Part shown: one piece after another, positions 49,126 through 57,198 of the stretch
Numbering within the stretch: the stretch's first letter is position 1
How the letters are laid out: every line of letters begins with the position of its first letter
Source of the DNA: Adlercreutzia equolifaciens
GTDB taxonomy: Bacteria > Actinomycetota > Coriobacteriia > Coriobacteriales > Eggerthellaceae
Assembly (NCBI RefSeq): GCF_029076695.1
Contig: NZ_JARFIK010000001.1
Span: forward strand, 1,240,001 to 1,304,000
Direction of reading: 5' to 3'
DNA length: 64,000 nt
Notes under the pieces: model-generated
The model's input: only the letters and a program-made list of their open reading frames with translations
The model's database searches: none
Told to the model about the DNA's origin: nothing
Translations under genes and position numbers: made by a program

Positions 49126-49836
49126 TCAGGCCCCCAGGGTGACGACGGCCGCCTCGCCGTTTTGGGCATCTGCTTCGTCGGCTGCCGCGCCGTCGCCCGC
49201 GCCTTGGAGGTCGCGGGAGATTTCCGCGAACGAGGCCGCCGACTCCTCGATGTCGGATGCTGGAAGGCCCGTGCACCATGCGGAGATCACCGCTCCGTCA
49301 ACGTACCACACGCCGGTAGCCGGGCCGGCCTCGGCCATTTCGGCGCTCTCTCCGAGGGCCGCGCGCAGCTCGTCGTTGTAGACGATGACGGGGAAGGGCG
49401 CGCCGTCGAACAGCTCGCTTCCCTGGTCGCCCCGCGCGCACACCACGATGCTGGCGCCGTTTTGCCGCACCGCGTCGCTGGCAGCTGCCAGCTCGCGGAA
49501 GAACGCGCGTCCCTCTTCGGCCTCGGGATCGATAAAGGTGAGGAAGGTCACGCCCTGGATGTCGCCCTTCGCGAAGGCGCCTCCCTCGACGGTTTCCGTG
49601 CTGAAGTCGGCCAGGGCATCGTCGGTCACCTTGTCGTCGGCGGCCACGCTGTGCTCCTCCAGATAGGCATCCGCCCATTCCTGGGTCACCCAGCCCTTGT
49701 CGAGCGCGTCCTCGAGGGTCACGTTGCCCTCGGCGACGGCTTTCTCCACCTCGTCGAGGGTCGGCGTCTGCGGCGCGCAGGCGGCAAGGACGAGGGCGCA
49801 TGCCGCGGCCGCGATAATAATGGCGAATCGTTTCAC
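49126..49836 (-). CDS. exported lipoprotein of unknown function
   Basis: 236 residues with a lipobox (LVLAACAP, lipid-Cys20). Residues 25-70 are acidic and helical. From about 85 the pattern GDIQGVTFLTFIDPEAEEGRAF, VVCARGDQG and PFPVIVYNDEL suggests a degenerate thioredoxin-like fold, but no CXXC is present. A Cys occurs in VISAWCTGLP, and the tail is Ala/Gly/Asp-rich. It is the first structural gene after the two-component pair and lies 5 bp before the CXXC peptide gene. A non-catalytic partner or scaffold for the redox unit is a guess. Confidence 0.65.
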   Translation of the reverse strand: MKRFAIIIAAAACALVLAACAPQTPTLDEVEKAVAEGNVTLEDALDKGWVTQEWADAYLEEHSVAADDKVTDDALADFSTETVEGGAFAKGDIQGVTFLTFIDPEAEEGRAFFRELAAASDAVRQNGASIVVCARGDQGSELFDGAPFPVIVYNDELRAALGESAEMAEAGPATGVWYVDGAVISAWCTGLPASDIEESAASFAEISRDLQGAGDGAAADEADAQNGEAAVVTLGA

Positions 49837-49903
49837 GGGTAAGTACTCCTTTGCTTCTCGAACGTGCGCTCGGGAGCATACCGTGAGCCGTATAAAGCTG
49901 GTG

Positions 49904-51028
49904 TTAAGCAGGAAAGCTCACCTGGAAGATGCTGCCGCGCGGCGTGTGGGGAAGCACGCGGATGCTGGCCCCGTGGCGTTCCAGGATCTTCTTGCAAAGG
50001 GCCAGGCCGAGCCCGTTTCCGCCCGTAAGGTGGCTGCGCGACGCATCGACGCGGAAGAACGGCTCGAAAATGGCCTCGCGAAGCTCTTCGGGAACGCCGC
50101 ACCCTTCGTCGGCGAAGGAGACGGTCGTGCATTCCCCGTCGGTGCCGACGGCCACGTCGATGGCGGTGCCCGCGGGGCTGTACTTGATCGCGTTCTCCAG
50201 CAGGTTGTAGAACACCCGCTCGAGAAGGCCGTCTTGGCCTCGGACGACGGCTTGCGTTTCCTGTACCCGCACCGCGATGCACTTCTCGTCTGCCAGGGCG
50301 GCGAGCTCGTCGGCCACATCGCTCAGCAGCGGGGCCAGCGGCACGGGCTCGGCAGATTCCAGCGGCACATCGCGGCTGAACAGGAGCAGGTCTTCCACCA
50401 AATCGGTCAGGCGCCGTATCTGGGCCTGAAGGTTGACGATGAAGGTGCGCGTCTCGTCGTCGAGGTGCGGCGACAGCGCGAAAACGTCCACCTTCGTCTG
50501 CAGGACGGCGAGGGGCGTGCGCAACTCGTGAGCGGCGTCAGCGGAGAACTGCCGCTGCAGCGCGAAGGAGCGCTGGAGCTGCGCGAGCAGCTGGTTGAAC
50601 GACAGCGTGAGGTCGCGAATCTCGTCGGCGCTGCGCGGCACGGGAAGGGGCTGCGCGAAGTTGCCGGCATCGCGGCTCTTCACTTCCTCGGACAGGCGGC
50701 GCAGCGGCTTTTGCACATAGCTCGCCGCGAAGTACGCGCCCACGCTTCCCGCAAGCACGATGAGCACGGTGGCCAGCGTCGTCTCCCGGCGGAAGGCGTC
50801 GTAGAGCAGCTGCCCTCCCGCGGGAGCCGCCTCGCTTGCCGGCTCGGTGAGCGCCGCCGGCTCGCCGCCTGCGACGGTGTCTTCGGCGACGATGCTGGGC
50901 TCGAGCATAACCGCGTCGATCATCCGATTGGCGGAGTAGTGCGCCACCACGGTCAGGGCGGTGCAGGAGACGATCAGGAACAGGCTGGCGGCAATGGTGA
51001 ACCGCGCCCGCAGCGACAGGCTTCTCAT
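49904..51028 (-). CDS. HAMP-type sensor histidine kinase
   Basis: 374 residues: TM1 (about 10-30), an extracytoplasmic loop of about 55 residues, TM2 (about 84-105), HAMP (about 105-160), then HisKA with His167 (FSADAAHELRTPLAVLQTKV) and the HATPase domain (NLLENAIKYSP, FADEGCGVP, GGNGLGLALC). It is coupled to the response regulator gene through a TCATGA overlap. The small external loop could read a membrane or redox signal. It probably controls the downstream lipoprotein-CXXC-NapH-TlpA genes. Confidence 0.92.
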   Translation of the reverse strand: MRSLSLRARFTIAASLFLIVSCTALTVVAHYSANRMIDAVMLEPSIVAEDTVAGGEPAALTEPASEAAPAGGQLLYDAFRRETTLATVLIVLAGSVGAYFAASYVQKPLRRLSEEVKSRDAGNFAQPLPVPRSADEIRDLTLSFNQLLAQLQRSFALQRQFSADAAHELRTPLAVLQTKVDVFALSPHLDDETRTFIVNLQAQIRRLTDLVEDLLLFSRDVPLESAEPVPLAPLLSDVADELAALADEKCIAVRVQETQAVVRGQDGLLERVFYNLLENAIKYSPAGTAIDVAVGTDGECTTVSFADEGCGVPEELREAIFEPFFRVDASRSHLTGGNGLGLALCKKILERHGASIRVLPHTPRGSIFQVSFPA

Positions 51029-51690
51029 GACAGAAGGTACCCCTCTCCGATTTTCGTGCGAATGGGGTCGGCGCCGAGCGCTGCCTTGAGCTTCTTGCGC
51101 AACGCCGACAGGTGCACGCGCACCGAGTTGCTGAACGGATTCGCGTCCCCGTCCCACACATGATCGACGATGTCCTGCTGGGTGACGAGGCGCCCTTGGT
51201 TGAGCAGGAAGTACTCGAGGATGCCCATCTCCTTCGCGGTAAGGGGCAAAGGCTCGCCGCAGACGTTGGCCTGGCGTTTCAAAGTGTCCAGCGAGAGATC
51301 ACGGTAGGTCAGGGTGGTCGTTTGCTGCACGAACTGCCGGTTGATGAGCACGCGGATGCGTGCCTCGAGTTCCTCGAAGTGGAAGGGCTTGGTCAGGTAG
51401 TCGCTCGCGCCGAGCGCGAAGCCCGAGAGCTTGGTCTCGAGGTGGTGGTTCGCCGACAGGATGAGGGCCTTTGCCTGCGGTTTGACGGCTCTGAGCTCGG
51501 ATAGGACGCGCAGTCCGTCCATGCCGGGCAGGTTGAGGTCGAGCACGACGAGATCGTAGTCCTCGTCGAGGGCCCGCTGGAGCCCCTCGGCGCCGTCGGC
51601 GGCCTCGTCCACAGCGTAGCCTTTCAAGGCCAGCCCTCGGGCGAGATCGTGCAGAAGCTCGGGTTCGTCTTCGATCAGGAGAATGCGCAT
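51025..51690 (-). CDS. OmpR-family response regulator
   Basis: 221 residues. The receiver has Asp51 (LVVLDLNLPGMDG) and Lys in LTKPFHFEELEARI; the winged helix occupies about 125-220 (LTAKEMGILEYFLLNQGRLVTQ, SVRVHLSALRKKLKA, IRTKIGEGYLL). It is first in a minus-strand run with its kinase and four redox genes. It has 4-bp overlap with the kinase gene. Confidence 0.93.
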   Translation of the reverse strand: MRILLIEDEPELLHDLARGLALKGYAVDEAADGAEGLQRALDEDYDLVVLDLNLPGMDGLRVLSELRAVKPQAKALILSANHHLETKLSGFALGASDYLTKPFHFEELEARIRVLINRQFVQQTTTLTYRDLSLDTLKRQANVCGEPLPLTAKEMGILEYFLLNQGRLVTQQDIVDHVWDGDANPFSNSVRVHLSALRKKLKAALGADPIRTKIGEGYLLS

Positions 51691-51798
51691 GGGTTGCCTT
51701 CGAAACGATCGGTGTGGGCGGAATGCAGCGCTTCCTCAGTCGCGCCGTGCCCATTGTGACAGATGAGGAAGGGGTTTGGAAGCGCCAGCCGGGCGGCT

Positions 51799-52614
51799 TT
51801 AGGGCGTGTACGTCCGATTGAACTGCGCCCACACGCCCGAGTACAAGATAGCGTCCACGAGATGGGCGTCCTGCACGAGGGGCAGGCGCTCGTAGGCCTC
51901 GGCGGTATCGGCGGCGGCCAGGGCCAGTGTGGTGCGCATGGTCTCGGGCGTGGCGCCGAGTATCACGAAGGGGTTGTAGCTGCCCGAGGCCGCGTCGTCG
52001 GCGAAGTCCACGGCGGCGTCCATCAGGTAGATGAAGCGACCGAGTGCATAGCCGAGCGCTTCCATGCCCTCGGCCCAGAATCCCTGGTTGTGGGCGAAAA
52101 GCTGCCCGAGCAGCATACCGAACTCTCGTGCTGCCGCATCGGGGTCGGCCTCGGCACCTTCCCGCTCGATGGTCCGGATGAGACCCATGGCTTCCTCTAT
52201 GGCGGCGCACTGCTCGGGAATGCGGGCCCGCGCTCGCTCGTAGGCCCCGGCGAGCAGGTGCGCCGCCGCACGGGCCCGCGCGGCGCCGTCGTCGACCACG
52301 TCGTCGAGCACCTTGTGGTAGGCGAGCGCCACGGAAAGGTCGGCCGCGTAGTCGGTCCACGGCGAGCGCGCCCACGCCCGCGGAGCCGCCGGAGCAGGGT
52401 GCATCACGCAGTGGCTCGCGCCCTGGGTTTCCTCCGGCTCGTGCAGCGAGCTGCACAGCAGCACGAAGAAGGTGAGGTCGTAGGTCAGGCACGCCCGCGA
52501 CAGCTGCCCGTACCGGTCTCGCAGCGCGAGGCACAGCCCGCAGTACACCGCCCGGTAGCGCTCTTTCTCCTCCTCGGAAAGTGCTCCCGCATCCGCCACC
52601 ACGAACCCGAACAT
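51799..52614 (-). CDS. DUF5685-like protein
   Basis: 271 residues. MFGFVVADAG, EEKERYRAVYCGLCLALRDRYGQLSR, LTYDLTFFVLL and HCVMHP are conserved-looking features, with Cys/His residues (YCGLC, C-x-MHP) that could bind metal. The helical remainder includes AYHKVLDDVVDD and LMDAAVDFADDAA, Asp-rich motifs reminiscent of isoprenoid-synthase folds. I recall this pattern as DUF5685, of unknown function. It starts 11 bp after the menG stop on the same strand. A prenyl-lipid connection is only suggested by that neighbour. Confidence 0.65.
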   Translation of the reverse strand: MFGFVVADAGALSEEEKERYRAVYCGLCLALRDRYGQLSRACLTYDLTFFVLLCSSLHEPEETQGASHCVMHPAPAAPRAWARSPWTDYAADLSVALAYHKVLDDVVDDGAARARAAAHLLAGAYERARARIPEQCAAIEEAMGLIRTIEREGAEADPDAAAREFGMLLGQLFAHNQGFWAEGMEALGYALGRFIYLMDAAVDFADDAASGSYNPFVILGATPETMRTTLALAAADTAEAYERLPLVQDAHLVDAILYSGVWAQFNRTYTP

Positions 52615-52625
52615 GGGCTGCCCGT

Positions 52626-53369
52626 TTACTCCGGCTTCTTCGCGACATGCACCGCGGCTATGCCGCCGGTGTAGTTTTTCCAGGTTACGTCGGTGAAGCC
52701 GGCCTCGCGCATCAGGGCTGCCAGGCCCTCCTGGTCGGGGAAGGCCTCGATGGACTTCGTCAGGTACACGAAGCCCTCCTTGTCGCCGGTGATGAGGTCG
52801 CCCCAGAACGGGATGAAGCGATGCAGATAGAACCGGTACAGCGCCCGCCAGGCGCGATTCGGCGGCGTGGAAAACTCCAGGCACACGAGAGATCCGCCCG
52901 GCTTCAGCACACGCAGCATCTCGGAGAGCGCGCGGGGCCGGTCGGGCATGTTGCGGATGCCGTAGGCCATGGTGATGGCGTCGAAGGAGTCGTCGGGGTA
53001 GGGGATGTCCTGAGCGTCTACCACTTCGAAATCGATGGGCACGCCGGCACCGTCGCCCTCGTCCACGTGCGTCTGGGCCACTTCCAGCATCTCGGGCACC
53101 AGATCGGTGCACTGGATGTGGCGCGGGTGCTTGGTGCGGGCCACGGTAAAGGTGACGTCGCCCGTGCCGCCGGCAATGTCCAGCACGTCGTGATGCTCCT
53201 CGATGGGGGCCTGGCGCATCATGCCGGCCAGCCACAGCTTATAGGCGCCGAAACTGGACACGGCGTTGAAGCGCTCGTACTTCTTGGCAATGTGGGAGAA
53301 GATGTCCTTCACGCGCTCGCTGGACAGCTCGGCCGGCGCCTCGAGGCCGGTGGCAGTGTCGATGCTCAT
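52626..53369 (-). CDS. menG: demethylmenaquinone methyltransferase (MenG/UbiE)
   Basis: A 247-residue SAM-dependent methyltransferase making menaquinone, the respiratory quinone. FSHIAKKYERFNAVSSFG is the UbiE N-terminal signature, VLDIAGGTGDVTFTVAR is the SAM motif, and YGIRNMPDRPRALSEMLRVLKPGG and FIPFWGDLITGD also match. ATG at 53369 follows AAGGGG. Menaquinone would serve the NrfD anchors and cytochrome b-like protein encoded upstream. Confidence 0.92.
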   Translation of the reverse strand: MSIDTATGLEAPAELSSERVKDIFSHIAKKYERFNAVSSFGAYKLWLAGMMRQAPIEEHHDVLDIAGGTGDVTFTVARTKHPRHIQCTDLVPEMLEVAQTHVDEGDGAGVPIDFEVVDAQDIPYPDDSFDAITMAYGIRNMPDRPRALSEMLRVLKPGGSLVCLEFSTPPNRAWRALYRFYLHRFIPFWGDLITGDKEGFVYLTKSIEAFPDQEGLAALMREAGFTDVTWKNYTGGIAAVHVAKKPE

Positions 53370-53525
53370 GGATGGGCAACCCCTTCGCTTCTTCTCAAAC
53401 TCTCGTCGTTGAGCCGCAGTATAAAGCACCCGACCGCAAATCCGCGGGGCTTATCCGTGCGCGGAGGGTGGTCGTGCTATTATGGATCGCTGATCATTCA
53501 TCCCCCCGACTGGTTGGGAGGCCCC

Positions 53526-54887
53526 ATGCTTCTATGCGCTCAGTACATTCTGCCGGTAACGTCCGAGCCCATCGTCGACGGTGCGGTGCTCGTGCGCGAC
53601 GGCGTCATCCGCGATATTGGCAAGGTTGACATGCTGCGTCTGCGCTACCCGGACGAGGAAGTCATCGACCAGGGCCTGGCGGCCATCATGCCGGGTTTGG
53701 TGGACCTGCACACGCGCCTGGAGCAGTCGGTCATGCGCGGCGTGGTGAACGACGCCCCCTACGTGGAATGGCTGACCGAGATGGCCCGCAAGGCCACGCG
53801 CATCGAGGCGGCCGACTGGTTCGACTCGGCCATCCTGGGCGGCCTGGACGCGCTGTCCAGCGGCATTACCACCGTGGCCGACACCACCACCACGGGCGCC
53901 TCCTGCACCGCGGTGAACAAGCTGGGCCTGCGTTCGGTCATCTACCGTCAGGTAGGCGCCATGGACAAGGGCCGCATCGACGCGGCCATGCAGTCGGCCC
54001 AGAAGGACATTCTCCACTGGCGCGAAGAGGTGGACGCCGAGCGCGTCACCATCGGCATTGCCGCATCGCCGCTGTTCAACAACCATCCGGCCACGCTGCG
54101 CGCCATCTCCGAATTCGCCACGAAGGAAGAGCTGCCGGTGGCCCTGTGGCTGGCGGGCAGCCGCGAGGAGTCGGATTTCGTGCGCTACGGTTCGTCGCCC
54201 TTCCAGGTGCACGGCGGCGACGTGAAGCGCGGCTACGTGGAAATTCCGCCCTGGCTGCCCACGGGCGTGAGCCCCGTGCGCTACGCCCTCAACTGGAACG
54301 CCTTCGACGCCCCCAACGTCATGATCGTCGGCGCCGTGTGCGTTGACGACGAGGATCTGAAGAAACTGCGCGAGTACGACGTGGCCGTATGCTGCTGCCC
54401 CCGGGCCACGGCCCAGCTGGGCAAGGGCGTAGCCCCGCTCGACGAGTTCCTCCGCGCCGACCTGCGCGTGGGCCTGGGCACCGATTCGCCGGCCGCCACC
54501 GAGTCCACCGACATGCTCTCGGAAATGCGCTTGGGCATGCTGCTTCAGCGCGCGGTGAATCCCGGTCGCTTCCTGGACGCCAACACCATGCTGGAGGTGG
54601 CTACCATCGGCGGCGCCCGCGCCCTGGGCATCGACGACAAGGTGGGCTCGCTGGAGCTGGGCAAGCGCGCCGACATGATTGCCGTGGACCTTTCCAGCTC
54701 GCACCAGTCCTTCACCACCGACCCGGTGGCCGCCGTGGTCAACACCTGTACGGCAGCCGACGTGCTCATGACCATGGTGGACGGCAACGTGCTGTACGAG
54801 AAGAACCGCTGGCATGTGAAGGTAGAGGTGGCGAAGAACATCGCCCGGGTCATCGAGATTCGCAGCAAACTGCGCCCCGATGCCTAA
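53526..54887 (+). CDS. amidohydrolase-family protein lacking most metal ligands
   Basis: 453 residues aligning in layout with MTA/SAH deaminase and related amidohydrolases (PGLVDLHTRLEQSVMRG; GITTVADTTTTG; LGTDSPAATESTDMLSEMRLGMLLQRA; GARALGIDDKVGSLELGKRADMIAVDL). The usual HxH metal motif reads HTR. The usual HxHxAE position reads ALWLAGSREE, the AHC(V) His position reads VGAVCV, and the HNPxSN position reads CCCPRATAQ. Only the first His and the Asp in GTD remain. It is probably not an ordinary zinc deaminase, perhaps a pseudoenzyme or a changed metal site. It is divergent from menG. Confidence 0.8.
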   Translation: MLLCAQYILPVTSEPIVDGAVLVRDGVIRDIGKVDMLRLRYPDEEVIDQGLAAIMPGLVDLHTRLEQSVMRGVVNDAPYVEWLTEMARKATRIEAADWFDSAILGGLDALSSGITTVADTTTTGASCTAVNKLGLRSVIYRQVGAMDKGRIDAAMQSAQKDILHWREEVDAERVTIGIAASPLFNNHPATLRAISEFATKEELPVALWLAGSREESDFVRYGSSPFQVHGGDVKRGYVEIPPWLPTGVSPVRYALNWNAFDAPNVMIVGAVCVDDEDLKKLREYDVAVCCCPRATAQLGKGVAPLDEFLRADLRVGLGTDSPAATESTDMLSEMRLGMLLQRAVNPGRFLDANTMLEVATIGGARALGIDDKVGSLELGKRADMIAVDLSSSHQSFTTDPVAAVVNTCTAADVLMTMVDGNVLYEKNRWHVKVEVAKNIARVIEIRSKLRPDA

Positions 54888-54913
54888 CTCCAGTTGCTGA
54901 TACCGGCACTCAG

Positions 54914-55000
54914 CGCAATTGGAAATTCGTGGAGCCGCGCGCTTGCGGGACTTTCTCGCTGGCGCTGCGGCTCTTGTTCTGCGATAATTCCGAATTTGCG
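54914..55000. repeat. imperfect inverted repeat between amidohydrolase and tat operon
   Basis: GAGCCGC (54932-54938) pairs with GCGGCTC (54967-54973), and outer segments CGCAA...ATTCG and CGA..AATTTGCG match imperfectly. It may be the amidohydrolase gene's terminator or part of the tat promoter region. Confidence 0.35.
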
Positions 55001-55034
55001 AACACTTTAGCAAGGGAACCGAGGAGCGCGAGCC

Positions 55035-55247
55035 ATGGCGAGCAAGAAGAACAAGACGGGAGCCAAGAATCCCACGCGCAAGCAGCAGGCCGACCGCGTC
55101 CGCGCCGCCCAAGAGCGCGAGCGCCGCGCAAAGGAAGCGGCCGAGGCGAAGGCGCGCACGAAGAAGATCTTCACCGTCGTGGTATGCATCATCCTCGTTT
55201 TGGCCCTTGGTATTCCCACCATGGCACTGACCGTGCTCTCGCTGTAG
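55035..55247 (+). CDS. 70-residue basic single-TM protein preceding tatA
   Basis: A highly charged N-terminal half (Lys/Arg/Glu/Ala helix, about 1-45) is followed by one TM segment (about 46-68, FTVVVCIILVLALGIPTMAL) and almost no tail. GAACCGAGGAG is upstream. It lies 20 bp before tatA in the same operon. I do not recognise the family; its size and layout resemble an accessory membrane peptide. The charged helix would be cytosolic if the TM is N-in. Confidence 0.65.
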   Translation: MASKKNKTGAKNPTRKQQADRVRAAQERERRAKEAAEAKARTKKIFTVVVCIILVLALGIPTMALTVLSL

Positions 55248-55267
55248 AGCTGTAGAAAGGAAGCACC

Positions 55268-55978
55268 GTGTTTGGAGTCGGCGGATTTGAGCTTTTCCTC
55301 ATTCTGCTGTTCGGGTTCCTCATTTTCGGGCCCGATAAGCTGCCTGCCATCGCGAAGACCGTCGGAAAGGGCATCGCGAAGTTCAGGAACGCCCAAGAGG
55401 AGATGAGCGGCGTCCTGAAGGGCGAGATGGTATTCGACAAGGACTCCGACGAGCCCTTCAAGAACCCGCTGGACGTGCTGGACGACGCCGCCGCCAAGGC
55501 GAAGAAGGGCGCAGATGCGGCCAAGAAGACGGCCTCCACGGTGTCCAAGAAGGTCGGCGATGCCTCCAAGAGCGCCTCGGGTGCTCCGGCGGCCGGGGTG
55601 GCCGGCGCCACGGCAGCCGCTGCCAAGAAGGCCGCGGAGAAGCCGGCCGAAGGCGACGCCGAGGCCACTGAGGCCGAGGCTCCCGCCAAGCAGGAGAGCT
55701 TCGCCGAGCGCAAGGCCCGCTACGACCGCGAGCGCGCGGCCAAGAAGGAGGCCGAGGCCGAGGCGGCCAAGAAGGCCGAGGCCGAGAAGCGCGCCCAGGA
55801 GGCGGCCGAGCGCAAGGCCGCGGCCGAGAAGAAGCGCGCTGAAGAAAAGGCCAAGCGCGAGGCCGAGAAGAAGGCCAAGGAGGAAGCGGAGGCCAAAGCC
55901 AAGGCCGCCGCGGCCGACGAGCCCAAGACCATTTCCGAGGCTACCGATGCCTCGTCTGATACGAAGAAGGAGGCCTAA
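55268..55978 (+). CDS. tatA: Sec-independent translocase TatA/TatB with long tail
   Basis: 236 residues. The N-terminal TM and amphipathic helix (MFGVGGFELFLILLFGFLIF, GPDKLPAIAKTVGKGIAKFR) define TatA/B. It is far longer than usual (60-170), with an Ala/Lys/Glu tail predicted as one long helix. As the only TatA/B gene in the window it may serve both roles. It probably exports the molybdoenzyme encoded at 40856. GTG start after AGAAAGGAAG. Confidence 0.9.
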   Translation: MFGVGGFELFLILLFGFLIFGPDKLPAIAKTVGKGIAKFRNAQEEMSGVLKGEMVFDKDSDEPFKNPLDVLDDAAAKAKKGADAAKKTASTVSKKVGDASKSASGAPAAGVAGATAAAAKKAAEKPAEGDAEATEAEAPAKQESFAERKARYDRERAAKKEAEAEAAKKAEAEKRAQEAAERKAAAEKKRAEEKAKREAEKKAKEEAEAKAKAAAADEPKTISEATDASSDTKKEA

Positions 55979-55981
55979 GTC

Positions 55982-56764
55982 ATGCCTATCGGACCGGCAC
56001 GTATGCCCCTCTTCGACCACTTGGGCGAGCTGCGTATGCGCTTGGTGCGCATCGTGGCCTGCCTGGCCGTGGCCGTGGTGGTGTTCTACATGGCAACGCC
56101 TACCATGGGCCAGTTCCTGCTTATGCCCATCGCCGGCTTTTTGCCCGACTCGGGCGCGGGCGAGGCGTGGCTGTACGCCCTCGATCCCTTCGAGGCGTTC
56201 TCGGTGCGTTTCGAGATCTCTCTGTGGGCCGGTGTGGTGGCCACTTCGCCGGTTATCCTCTGGCAGCTGCTGGCGTTTTTCCTGCCGGCTTTGAAGCCCG
56301 AGGAGCGCAAGTGGTTCATTCCCACGTTCAGCGCCGCCGTGGCCCTGTTCATCATCGGTACGGTGTTCTGCTACTGCGTCATCCTGACGCCGGCGTTCCA
56401 GTGGTTGACCGATCAGGCCATGGGATTGGGCAGCGTGCTTCCGCGCATGTCCTCCTACATCGACATGATCATCAAGTTCGAGATTGCCTTCGGCTTCGCC
56501 TTCGAGTTGCCCCTGGTTATCTTCTACTTGGTTATCTTCGACGTTATTCCCTATAAGAAGTTGCGCGGCAGCTGGCGTACCGTTTATGTGGTGCTCATGG
56601 TGCTCTGCGCCGTGGTTACCCCCGACGCGTCGCCCGTTACCATGCTGCTCATGTTCGCGGCCATGATCGTGCTCTACGAGGGCTCGCTGTTCCTGGCCCG
56701 CATTGTGCTGGCGCGCCGTATCAAGCGCCAGAACGCCGAGCTGGCCGCCGAAGAGGACGAGTAG
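55982..56764 (+). CDS. tatC: Sec-independent translocase TatC
   Basis: A 260-residue protein with six TM segments. MPLFDHLGELRMRLVRI is the signature TatC start (recognising twin-arginine signals), followed by PFEAFSVRFEISLWAGVVATSPVILWQLLAFF by segments, FELPLVIFYL and VVTPDASPVTMLLM. It starts 3 bp after tatA. It recognises Tat signals such as that on the molybdoenzyme. Confidence 0.95.
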   Translation: MPIGPARMPLFDHLGELRMRLVRIVACLAVAVVVFYMATPTMGQFLLMPIAGFLPDSGAGEAWLYALDPFEAFSVRFEISLWAGVVATSPVILWQLLAFFLPALKPEERKWFIPTFSAAVALFIIGTVFCYCVILTPAFQWLTDQAMGLGSVLPRMSSYIDMIIKFEIAFGFAFELPLVIFYLVIFDVIPYKKLRGSWRTVYVVLMVLCAVVTPDASPVTMLLMFAAMIVLYEGSLFLARIVLARRIKRQNAELAAEEDE

Positions 56765-56769
56765 CGTCC

Positions 56770-57135
56770 ATGCACGAGCTGGGCATTATGACCGGTGTCG
56801 TGGACGCGGCTACGAAGGCTGCCCACGAGGCCGGGGCCACGCGGTTGATTGGCGTGACGCTGCGCATCGGTGAGATGACCGAGGCGGTGGAAGACGCGCT
56901 GAACTTCGCCTTCGAGGCGCTGACTGAGGCGGATGATTTCACCAAGGGCGCCGCGCTCGATATCATCATGGTGCGCCCCAAGAGCATCTGTTTGGAGTGC
57001 GGCGCCGAATTCGAGCACGACCGCTTCCAAATCTTCTGCCCCTCCTGCGACAGCTTCGCCACGGAGCTCATAGCTGGGCGCGAGCTGCAAATCGATTCTA
57101 TCGAGGTGGACCTGCCCGAATCCAGCGGGGAGTAG
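56770..57135 (+). CDS. hypA: hydrogenase nickel-insertion protein HypA
   Basis: 121 residues. The nickel-binding MHELGIM start and the zinc site C-x2-C...C-x2-C (ICLECGAEF, IFCPSCDS) are present. HypA delivers nickel to NiFe hydrogenase precursors. No hydrogenase or other hyp genes are in the window. It begins 5 bp after tatC, apparently in the tat operon, which fits if a Tat-exported NiFe hydrogenase is encoded elsewhere. Confidence 0.9.
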   Translation: MHELGIMTGVVDAATKAAHEAGATRLIGVTLRIGEMTEAVEDALNFAFEALTEADDFTKGAALDIIMVRPKSICLECGAEFEHDRFQIFCPSCDSFATELIAGRELQIDSIEVDLPESSGE

Positions 57136-57149
57136 CACCCAAAGAACAG

Positions 57150-57179
57150 AGCGCTGCCATATTCATGGCAGCGCTTTTT
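57150..57179 (+). terminator. terminator after hypA
   Basis: A perfect 11-bp stem (57150-57160 with 57165-57175), ATTC loop and T-run. Confidence 0.9.
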
Positions 57180-57198
57180 CGTTGAAAGGAACTGGTTC

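Noticed and set aside
51799-53235. A 478-codon minus-strand frame joining the DUF5685-like gene to sequence within menG
   Set aside because: Its first about 200 codons lie over menG in another frame. The clear ATG of the DUF5685-like gene is at 52614, after the menG stop.
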